A stretch of DNA of 12,167 nucleotides from a bacterium (GTDB lineage: Bacteria; Armatimonadota; Fimbriimonadia; Fimbriimonadales; JBAXQP01): contig JBAXQP010000055.1 of the NCBI GenBank assembly GCA_037131655.1, positions 1 to 12,167 of the forward strand, written 5' to 3'. Position 1 is the first letter of the stretch. Each line of letters begins with the position of its first letter. The position numbers and the translations under genes are program-made. The notes beneath the pieces were generated by a model. That model did no database searches, was not told the DNA's origin, and saw nothing but the letters and a program-made list of their open reading frames with translations. This document shows positions 1-5,908 of the stretch, piece by piece.

Positions 1-1476
1 GAAGCGGGTATGCTCTTCGCTCCAGAGGTGTTCGAGCATGCCGTTTTTAATTTCTTGTGCGGCAAGCCCGTATTCTTTTTCGCGATTATCCCCAAACACT
101 CTGGCGATACGTTGCGCGCTGATTAAACCGGCCCATACAGCGGCGGCGGTGAAAGTGTTGACACCCAGGCGTTCTTCCCACAAATCCCAGCTTGGGAGGG
201 GCAGGGAAGTGTCTTTGTCGCGGTATTTGACCAAGAAGTCAGCGATTGGGATGACAAAATCATCATAGAGACTTTGAAGGAATTCCAAATCTTTGTTTTG
301 GTCAAAGTGGTGGCGCAGCGCCCAAAGGACGAGGGCTGTGCCGTCTTCTTGGAACGGGATTGTCGGTTGACCATGCACGATCCACGGATGCCATGAGGCG
401 CCCATTGAGCCATCCGCATGATATTTGTGCATAAGCATTGGATGGTCTTTTGGCAGAATGCCTTGGCAGAACCGGAAGAACTTGCGCGTAATGTCTGGAT
501 AGCCGATTTGGTCCAGCGCATAGCAGGCAAACGCGCCATCTCGCGGCCACACATAGGAATAGTGGGCGCGAGCAGTTTCCATAATGTCCGAATCATTGGC
601 GGCGATAACCGCACCGCGATCATCAATCTGCGAGCGGATGATGAGAAGGCTTCGCTTGAAAAGCCTTGCAACGTTATCAGGAAGGGTATCGAGTTGAGGC
701 GGCGCTTTGCCTAACCATGCTTCCCAATACTGGGCAGTGCTGTTAAGGCAATCATCAAAACCACGTTTCATGACCCTTTTATTAGTTTCCACGACCTTAA
801 CCAAGTCCTCATCTGCGACTATCCAGTATTGAACAGGGCACTTTTGGCTAGCTTTGGTCTGGACACGGAAGGATATCGTGCTGTCAACTGAACCTTGGGC
901 GATGGAGTTCATCGAAAGTTGACCGTCCTCCGCATCACGCCAGGTACCTTCGAAATCCAGAAAGCCCTTGATACCGGTGGCGTATTCATAGATACCATGA
1001 TCGCCGGTTGAACCACCTATCAAGAGGTAGTTGTGCATCTTATAATGAATAACCGAATCGGAATAGGGATCGTAAAAAGCCGTGTCGCCGATGTCACTTT
1101 CGCCAAGACGGAAATCGTGAGTGAAGAAGAGTCTTATCTCCCTATCCTTTTTGGAAAGATTTTCGATGATCACTTCTTTGAGATAGGCATTCTCATGGTG
1201 GTAGACGGCATCACGGATATGAAGGGTGACCTGTAGTTCTTTATTGGTGGCAACCACATTCGTGACGAGAGTGTTATCGAAGTAGTCAAGCTTGCGCTCC
1301 CAGCCTTCGTGATCTACCCATGCGAACTTATTTTCAACCCAAACCCCCATCCGTATTTTGTAGCCGTTGAGGTGGTTATACAAACCGACGTAGGGGTAAT
1401 AAAAATCCCTTATATTAAGCTTGTCGTCAAAGTTGACGAGCAGTTGTCCGTTTCCGATTACTAATGGTCGTGGCAT
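1..1476 (-). CDS. GH15 glucoamylase-like glycoside hydrolase, 3' end beyond the window
   Basis: Reading the minus strand from the ATG at 1476 gives 492 codons with no stop, running off the window edge. The N-terminal part (about residues 1-260, opening MPRPLVIGNGQLLVNFD) is the beta-sandwich that precedes the catalytic barrel in prokaryotic GH15 enzymes. The (alpha/alpha)6 domain begins near residue 265. It shows YVWPRDGA (W310-R312-D313, equivalent to the Arg-Asp substrate-binding pair of fungal glucoamylase), QEDGTALVLWAL (about 376-387) and SWDLWEER, where E434 aligns with the known general acid of the glucoamylase DLWEE motif. The catalytic base lies further downstream and is not seen. 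There is no signal peptide, so a cytoplasmic exo-acting enzyme on alpha-glucosides (maltooligosaccharides, dextrans or trehalose) is likely. Family membership is well supported; the substrate is not. The start is fixed by the family-typical N-terminus, although the nearest Shine-Dalgarno is unusually far away. Confidence 0.9.
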   Translation of the reverse strand, partial: MPRPLVIGNGQLLVNFDDKLNIRDFYYPYVGLYNHLNGYKIRMGVWVENKFAWVDHEGWERKLDYFDNTLVTNVVATNKELQVTLHIRDAVYHHENAYLKEVIIENLSKKDREIRLFFTHDFRLGESDIGDTAFYDPYSDSVIHYKMHNYLLIGGSTGDHGIYEYATGIKGFLDFEGTWRDAEDGQLSMNSIAQGSVDSTISFRVQTKASQKCPVQYWIVADEDLVKVVETNKRVMKRGFDDCLNSTAQYWEAWLGKAPPQLDTLPDNVARLFKRSLLIIRSQIDDRGAVIAANDSDIMETARAHYSYVWPRDGAFACYALDQIGYPDITRKFFRFCQGILPKDHPMLMHKYHADGSMGASWHPWIVHGQPTIPFQEDGTALVLWALRHHFDQNKDLEFLQSLYDDFVIPIADFLVKYRDKDTSLPLPSWDLWEERLGVNTFTAAAVWAGLISAQRIARVFGDNREKEYGLAAQEIKNGMLEHLWSEEHTRF

Positions 1477-1483
1477 AATTATA

Positions 1484-1510
1484 TTATTGGCTAATAAGTT
1501 GAAACCTCCT
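1484..1510 (-). promoter_or_regulatory. Distant ribosome binding site with intervening weak hairpin, GH15 gene
   Basis: A perfect AGGAGGT (minus strand, 1504-1510) lies 27 bases before the ATG at 1476, far more than the usual 5-10. No ATG, GTG or TTG in the reading frame sits closer to it. Between the two, TTATT-AGCC-AATAA (1484-1497) can fold into a 5-bp stem, which would cut the effective spacing to about 13 bases. The motif and spacing are seen directly; the folding role is inference. Confidence 0.4.
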
Positions 1511-1521
1511 GCAAGATAAAT

Positions 1522-1551
1522 AAAAAAAGGGCAGGAAATTTCCTGCCCTTT
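1522..1551 (-). terminator. Rho-independent terminator of the Asn-rich protein gene
   Basis: A perfect 26-base palindrome (1526-1551, arms AAAGGGCAGGAAA and TTTCCTGCCCTTT) lies 22 bases after the stop of the minus-strand gene ending at 1574. Read on the minus strand it is followed directly by a run of T residues (TTTATTTAT-like). A GC-rich stem plus U-tract in this orientation is a textbook intrinsic terminator. It separates the Asn-rich protein gene from the GH15 gene, so the latter should have its own promoter in the short gap or further upstream. Confidence 0.9.
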
Positions 1552-1573
1552 ATGAACAACGAGGCTGTTTAAG

Positions 1574-3361
1574 CTAGTAGCGTAATTTTGTTGATGAAGA
1601 GCCTGCTTCGACGATGTAATAATTATTCCCATCCTTTTCAATTGTGAAGCTTACATAAACGGTGCGTGTGTCGCTATCGTCGAGGCGATAGATGTGAGTT
1701 CCATAAAGGACATACTGGCCGTTGTCACGTTGGGTTACACGATTGATGGTGAAGCTTTCCGTGTCTATATTCTCGATTGCGTCCTGTGACATCTCTGCAT
1801 AATCATTGGCGCTGAGTGAATAAGCATATTCACCGTCCAGGTAGATAGCGACTTTGCTGTTATTGTCGAGATGTGGTGCGAATGATTTGAAGTCGTTATT
1901 TTCCCAAGCTTTCTGAATATCTGAGATCGCATTATAAAGCGCATTCGATCGTGTCGTTTTGCGAGCAAGGTAGTAGCTGTCATCGTTGAAGTATCTGTAT
2001 TCAATTGTCCTTTCGACATAGATAATAGTGATCGGACGTGAATAGTACACATCATCTATTGACAAGTAGGGCGGCACATTAATGTAATAGTAGAACGGTG
2101 AGAATAGGCAGCGATTAATGATCGGCTCAAAGAAGTAGTGGCTCCATCGCCAGCTTGGCGAATAATAACCATAGTCTTGATGGTGGTGACGATAATAGCC
2201 TGATCGTAACTCCTGATTGCGTTTAATTAAGAAAGGTAACCCGCTGCCGTAGTTCCTCGGTAAAGGTTTTTCTGTATATCGCTTGTCATAACTGGACTGC
2301 GCATTGGGAGTTGTTCGGCTTTTATACCAAGAGTCATTAGCAAAGTGTCCCGCTTTATTGTCATTTTTGACCCTATAATCGAAATTGCGGTTCCAGTTGT
2401 TGTTGCTCTTATCTTTGCTTTTGTCGCGGTTATTGGCAACACTGTCACGATTATTATCTTTGCTCTTGTCTAGGTTCTTGTCTTTATCGCGGTTGTTGGT
2501 AACACTGTCTTGGTTCTTATCTTTATCGCTGATGTTGGTAACACGTTCGCGATTAATGACTTGATCGCGGTTGTATGTAATAAGGTTGCGATTATTGGTA
2601 ACACGGTTATTGATATTTACTTGGTCACGGTTGTTAGTAACTTGTTCGCGATTGTTAGTAACACTGTTGTTGTTATTTACTTGATTACGGTTGATAATAA
2701 CTCTTTCGCGGTTGTTGTTTAGGTCTCGATTAACATTTTTATCTTTAACTATAGTTCGGTTAGAGTTATTATTGTTAATGGCGGGACCTTCATCACCTTT
2801 TGGGCGAGTTCGATCATTAGTTGCATCCCGATTGTTGTCAGAAATACGGTTATTTGAGTTATTTTCGATACGGGGTCTGCTGCGCTCGGTTGATTTTTCA
2901 ACTACCACTGGGTTGTCAGGTCGATTGCGATTAATATAGGCACTGCCTGTCTCTCTGCGAGGTTCTTCGCGCTTTACCTGGGTATTTGAATTGTTAATGG
3001 GGGTGTTTATAACTTGGTTGCGGTTGATATTAACACGGTTGTTGTTAACTTGGATGTTATTTTCAACACGGTTATTGTTTTCAACTCGCTTGTTGTTATT
3101 ATCTGTTTCCCTATTTCGAACGCGTTCAGATTGGTTATTGGTTGTCTTGTCTTTTTCAATCGTTTTATTTGAATTATCGACACGTTCGACCTTGTCGGAT
3201 TTATCTGGGGTGCGGGGTTGGCTGCGAGAATCTGTGACTTTATCTGTATTCCCCGATTCACGCGAACCACCACGGTCAGCTTGAGCGCTAATTGGCAGGA
3301 GTAATCCTATCGCCAGCGCCAATACGCTTGAAAATACAAAATTACTGTTAGTGCGGTACAT
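1574..3361 (-). CDS. Exported Asn-rich low-complexity protein with C-terminal globular domain
   Basis: 595 aa, not assigned to a named family. A Sec signal peptide is clear: a basic and polar start, a hydrophobic core at residues 9-24, and an AQA|DR cleavage site after A28. Residues about 30-345 are disordered and dominated by Asn, Arg, Asp and Lys, with degenerate VTNNR and NRxQV repeats. Residues about 370-465 are rich in Tyr, His, Trp and Phe, including YYRHHHQDYGYY near 389-400. From about 470 to the end lies a globular-looking alpha/beta domain (AISDIQKAWENNDF, then alternating strands) whose pattern is suggestive of an NTF2-like fold; that is inference. An excellent AAGGAGG (3368-3374) is 6 bases from the ATG, fixing the start. 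The upstream same-strand gene encodes an anti-sigma-like protein, and a strong terminator follows. A cell-envelope or surface role is likely; the molecular function is unknown. Confidence 0.85.
   Translation of the reverse strand: MYRTNSNFVFSSVLALAIGLLLPISAQADRGGSRESGNTDKVTDSRSQPRTPDKSDKVERVDNSNKTIEKDKTTNNQSERVRNRETDNNNKRVENNNRVENNIQVNNNRVNINRNQVINTPINNSNTQVKREEPRRETGSAYINRNRPDNPVVVEKSTERSRPRIENNSNNRISDNNRDATNDRTRPKGDEGPAINNNNSNRTIVKDKNVNRDLNNNRERVIINRNQVNNNNSVTNNREQVTNNRDQVNINNRVTNNRNLITYNRDQVINRERVTNISDKDKNQDSVTNNRDKDKNLDKSKDNNRDSVANNRDKSKDKSNNNWNRNFDYRVKNDNKAGHFANDSWYKSRTTPNAQSSYDKRYTEKPLPRNYGSGLPFLIKRNQELRSGYYRHHHQDYGYYSPSWRWSHYFFEPIINRCLFSPFYYYINVPPYLSIDDVYYSRPITIIYVERTIEYRYFNDDSYYLARKTTRSNALYNAISDIQKAWENNDFKSFAPHLDNNSKVAIYLDGEYAYSLSANDYAEMSQDAIENIDTESFTINRVTQRDNGQYVLYGTHIYRLDDSDTRTVYVSFTIEKDGNNYYIVEAGSSSTKLRY
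2425..2692 (-). repeat. Degenerate in-gene repeats encoding VTNNR / NRxQV motifs
   Basis: Within the Asn-rich protein, VTNNR occurs at residues 234-238, 241-245, 254-258 and 287-291, and VANNR at 308-312. They alternate with NRNQV, NREQV and NRDQV. At DNA level the plus strand shows recurring blocks such as ggttgttggtaacac and ggttattggcaacac. Spacing is irregular, so this is a diverged coding repeat and not a clean tandem array. Confidence 0.65.
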
Positions 3362-3553
3362 TATGCGCCTCCTTCGGCATCGGGAATACCGTTTATATAT
3401 ACGGTTGATCCCATCCTTTCGGCTTCGATTGATTCGATAAGCCTTCTGGGAGCCTAATCGTGAGCATTATTTCATCTCACAATAGTTAAGACGCGAGGGA
3501 ATCGTTTTCGTTTGATTCGTAAGAAGAATTATTTATAAAAAAGGGGGGGGGAA
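3362..3553 (-). promoter_or_regulatory. Leader between anti-sigma-like gene and Asn-rich protein gene
   Basis: This 192-base stretch has no credible gene. Next to the upstream stop codon is a G9 run (3543-3551, C9 on the coding strand) followed by a T-run. Two short dyads occur: GTGAG-N11-CTCAC at 3460-3480 and ACCGT-N8-ACGGT at 3388-3405, the latter enclosing an AT-only TATATA-like core about 27 bases before the Asn-rich protein start codon. No convincing -35/-10 pair or terminator hairpin was found, so the genes could be co-transcribed or have a separate promoter here. Confidence 0.35.
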
Positions 3554-3748
3554 CTACTCGTTAGCGGCTTGACTGTTTGACCAACGGAAATAGGACTTTA
3601 GCATTTGGGTCTCAACATTGAGGATTTTAAGACGGTGAGAGCAGGAATCACAAGTAGCAAGATGAGACTCAATTACTTCCAATAATTGGGTATCCAATGA
3701 GCCATCTATGTATTCAAGAAGGCTATCTGTAACCTTCTTGCAATTCAT
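3554..3748 (-). CDS. Small zf-HC2-type putative anti-sigma factor
   Basis: 64 aa from the ATG at 3748. The sequence fits the zinc-binding anti-sigma domain: a Cys near the N-terminus (MNCKK, C3), the DSLLEYIDGSLD helix segment, then HLATCDSC, giving the H-x3-C-x2-C zinc ligands with the upstream Cys. Such domains bind and hold ECF sigma factors. No transmembrane segment follows, so this would be a soluble cytoplasmic form. GAGGTGG (3756-3762) lies 7 bases before this ATG. A second in-frame ATG at 3808 has its own GGGAGG (3814-3820) 5 bases upstream and would add 20 residues (MDPILRLVEKMAVNSRGGTK). I prefer 3748 because the zinc-finger domain starts there, but either or both may be used. No sigma factor gene lies on either side in the window, so the partner is unknown. 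Confidence 0.75.
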   Translation of the reverse strand: MNCKKVTDSLLEYIDGSLDTQLLEVIESHLATCDSCSHRLKILNVETQMLKSYFRWSNSQAANE

Positions 3749-3823
3749 CTTTGTTCCACCTCGTGAGTTTACCGCCATCTTTTCAACTAATCGCAATATT
3801 GGGTCCATTACAACCTCCCTCAA

Positions 3824-4193
3824 TTCAGATCTGCAATTGCATGGAGAAAACCAACCTTCCGACGAACCCTATAGGATGTCGCGCAGACTTTAAGTCGTCA
3901 TCGCAGCCTTACTCAGACAATACCACGTCGAGCTTGCGGTACATGCAAGCACATATACGCGTTGTTACTTCTGGAAGTTTCTTTTATCGATGAGCCAGTC
4001 AATAGCCTAACATGTCGATTAAACTTATTAGTCAGTAACATGACTGCAATTCAAAAGGGTAAAATAACGAGCGATGACTCCAAGCCGTCTCCTTACACTA
4101 TTAATCATCGGAATAAGTACCGCGATTTGTCAGGTGTCACACAAGACAGCTTTAATATTATTGACGCTTTGTAAGCTGCCAAGTTATTGCAAA
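3824..4193. promoter_or_regulatory. Divergent intergenic control region with several short dyads
   Basis: This region separates the minus-strand anti-sigma-like gene from the plus-strand lipoprotein pair. Short palindromes are visible: CAGATCTG (3826-3833) running into TGCAATTGCA (3832-3841) just upstream of the anti-sigma-like gene, GACTT-T-AAGTC (3886-3896), GCTTGC-N7-GCAAGC (3932-3950) and AGTCA-N6-TGACT (4030-4045). No consensus promoter was convincing on either strand. The part from 4074 onward is coding only if the lipoprotein uses the upstream ATG. Operator function for any dyad is inference. Confidence 0.35.
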
Positions 4194-4808
4194 GTGTGGA
4201 AATTGCCGTTATGGCTTCTGATAGGATTAGGACTGATAACGCTTGTTGGATGTAAGCGAAGCGCTGATTATTTGCCTTTAGCAGTGGGCAATACATGGGT
4301 TTATGATGCTCAAATTGGAGATCAACATATAAGAGATGTTGTTCGCAGGGTAACCGCGGAGAAATTCCCTAACTATCCAAAAGTAAGCACGATAATCACA
4401 ATTGTTGGGAATATCGCTGGCAAGGAGTATTGGGCTTCCGATAGCAATGGCGTTTATGAGGTCATTTCTTCGTTTCAAGTGCCTAATGCTAAAACGGTTG
4501 TCCCCGTATTGGAGCTGCCGATAAAAGCAGGCGCTGTTTTTAATAAAAGTGAAAAACTATCAGGTTCTGATATTACTCGAGAAATTAGTCATCGGATAAT
4601 TGGGATCGAGCATTTGAAGCTGGCTGTGGGTGAAGTGCGAGCAGTTCATGTAGAGCAGACCGTTCGCTTGCAACGCGCTGGTATGGAACGCAGTAATACT
4701 GTTGATTATTGGTTCACGCGATATCTAGGTATCGTCCAAGAAAAGAGAACGGTGAATGGTCAGGTCATGACTTTTCGCTTGAAAGAATTTTCAGTGCGTG
4801 AAAAATGA
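4194..4808 (+). CDS. Lipoprotein with PLxxGNTWVY motif
   Basis: 204 aa from the GTG at 4194, unnamed. The start MWKLPLWLLIGLGLITLVGC is a compact lipoprotein signal with lipobox LVGC, putting the lipidated Cys at residue 20. The mature part begins KRSADYLPLAVGNTWVYDA, the opening typical of a widespread family of extracytoplasmic beta-rich lipoproteins of unknown function; the rest reads as alternating strands (YWFTRYLGIVQEKR near the end). The frame is also open upstream to an ATG at 4074, which would add 40 residues with a second hydrophobic stretch and bury the lipobox internally. Neither start has a good Shine-Dalgarno, so the GTG is chosen on the signal peptide alone. The stop overlaps the next gene's ATG (ATGA), so the two are probably translationally coupled. 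A helper of the binding protein is inference. Confidence 0.7.
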   Translation: MWKLPLWLLIGLGLITLVGCKRSADYLPLAVGNTWVYDAQIGDQHIRDVVRRVTAEKFPNYPKVSTIITIVGNIAGKEYWASDSNGVYEVISSFQVPNAKTVVPVLELPIKAGAVFNKSEKLSGSDITREISHRIIGIEHLKLAVGEVRAVHVEQTVRLQRAGMERSNTVDYWFTRYLGIVQEKRTVNGQVMTFRLKEFSVREK

Positions 4809-5770
4809 TTAATCAAATTAATGATGACTTACTATTGGGCCGACGCTTCTATTGGTTATTGATTATCCTTTTATTGTTTACAGGGTGCGGTCCTAAACCT
4901 ACGGTTAAGGGAAGCAACAAGTCTCTTAAAGTGGCGATTATTTCTCGTGAAGTATCAACTCCCTATTTAGAATCGCTTATAAAAGGCGCGCAACGAGCTG
5001 CTACCGAGCAAAAAGCAGTTCTTGTTTTTCAAAAGCTGCCTCAAGAGGAAGACCCCTGTAAAACAGTTCAGTGTCAGGTCAATGCTCTTCAAGAAGCCAT
5101 CAAAAGCAAGGTCGATGCAATCGTTCTTGATCCTGTCGATACTAATGCGCTTGCCGCTAGTATTAAATCGGCAGTTGATTCGAAAATACCGGTCGTATTA
5201 ATCGAATCAGGACCGGATGCAAAGCTTGCTCAGGCAATTATCGGGCCTGACAGTACAGATACAGGCAAAAAAGCTGCTCGCCAATTGGTCTCATTGATCA
5301 ATAATAAAGGAACAATAGTTTTCTTGCCAGCCGCAGCCATCGATTCGCTTCAGCAGCAACGCATTAGCTTTACTCTAGCTGTAAAACAGGAACGAAAGAT
5401 TAAAGTCATCGAATGCGCCTTTCCCGTGTTGGATTCCCATCCGGATTTATCCGCTTTAAATATTACGTTAGATGCACTGAATAAGTCCACCCCCGACTTG
5501 AAAGGCATTTATATTGCTCATGAAACCGCAATTCCGCTTGTTCTGGAATACATCCGAACGCATCCTTCAGCGAAAAAGTGGAAAATTGTTGCCTATGGAA
5601 TGACGACAGAATCACTTCACGCCCTGAAACAGTCTAAGACCATCCAATGCCTAATAACTCCAGATGCCGAATCCATCGGTTATTGCGCCGTAACTAATGC
5701 CCTTCGAATCCTCCACAACGAAAGCTTCGAACCCAAAAAAGCCATCCCGATGCTGGTGTTGAAGAAGTAA
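4805..5770 (+). CDS. Periplasmic sugar-binding-like lipoprotein (Peripla_BP_4 / RbsB type)
   Basis: 321 aa. An N-terminal RR-hydrophobic segment ends in LFTGC, making C28 the likely lipidated Cys. The two-lobe substrate-binding fold of the ribose/LacI class is evident: LKVAIISREVSTPYLESLIKGAQ (41-63) as the first strand and helix, VDAIVLDPVDTNAL (103-116), KIPVVLIES (127-135), the linker GPDSTDTGKKAA, DLKGIYIAHETA (231-242) and the C-terminal ITPDAESIGYCAV. Such proteins deliver sugars or autoinducers to ABC importers or sense them for signalling. No permease or ATPase gene is in the window, and the gene downstream is convergent, so this is an orphan binding protein. It is coupled to the preceding lipoprotein by a 4-base ATGA overlap and has no obvious ribosome binding site of its own. 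Ligand is unknown. Confidence 0.85.
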   Translation: MINQINDDLLLGRRFYWLLIILLLFTGCGPKPTVKGSNKSLKVAIISREVSTPYLESLIKGAQRAATEQKAVLVFQKLPQEEDPCKTVQCQVNALQEAIKSKVDAIVLDPVDTNALAASIKSAVDSKIPVVLIESGPDAKLAQAIIGPDSTDTGKKAARQLVSLINNKGTIVFLPAAAIDSLQQQRISFTLAVKQERKIKVIECAFPVLDSHPDLSALNITLDALNKSTPDLKGIYIAHETAIPLVLEYIRTHPSAKKWKIVAYGMTTESLHALKQSKTIQCLITPDAESIGYCAVTNALRILHNESFEPKKAIPMLVLKK

Positions 5771-5803
5771 GGGAATAGGTATCAGTCTCATTGCCCTTAC
5801 TTC
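5764..5803. terminator. Hairpin between convergent genes, possible bidirectional terminator
   Basis: GAAGTAAGGG (5764-5773) is exactly complementary to CCCTTACTTC (5794-5803), with 20 bases between; inner AAT/ATT could extend the stem past a one-base bulge. The left arm contains the stop codon of the binding-protein gene. Neither side has a proper T-run, so it is a weak or factor-assisted terminator at best. The remaining bases to 5908 show nothing further. Confidence 0.5.
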
Positions 5804-5908
5804 AATTCTTAGGAAACAGGAAAATAAGAAATCCACTTACCAAGAATAGATCAGCGTATCGATTGCAGTTCTGTAGTGCTCGTCGCTTCTAAGGGAATAT
5901 GAACTCAA

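Noticed and set aside
123..671. Minus-strand 182-codon frame and overlapping plus-strand frame at 418-714
   Set aside because: Both lie inside the GH15 coding frame, which carries the recognisable WPRDGA and DLWEE motifs.
2425..2692. Possible CRISPR or clean tandem array in the repeated ggt(t/a)(a/g)ttgg...aacac blocks
   Set aside because: Spacing is irregular, units are diverged, and the frame is continuously coding on the minus strand.
2510..2722. Plus-strand frame encoding a very hydrophobic 70-residue peptide
   Set aside because: It is the antisense of AAC/AAT (Asn) codons, which read as GTT/ATT (Val/Ile); an artefact of the Asn-rich gene on the minus strand.
2991..3284. Plus-strand Leu-rich frame resembling a membrane protein
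   Set aside because: Antisense shadow of the Asn/Arg repeats; no ribosome binding site, and the minus-strand gene has clear signal peptide and start.
3751..3993. Plus-strand 80-codon frame opposite the anti-sigma-like gene
   Set aside because: No family resemblance or ribosome binding site, and its first part is antisense to the region around the zinc-finger gene start.
3962..4174. Plus-strand 70-codon frame before the lipoprotein
   Set aside because: No recognisable features, and it overlaps the alternative 5' extension of the lipoprotein in another frame.
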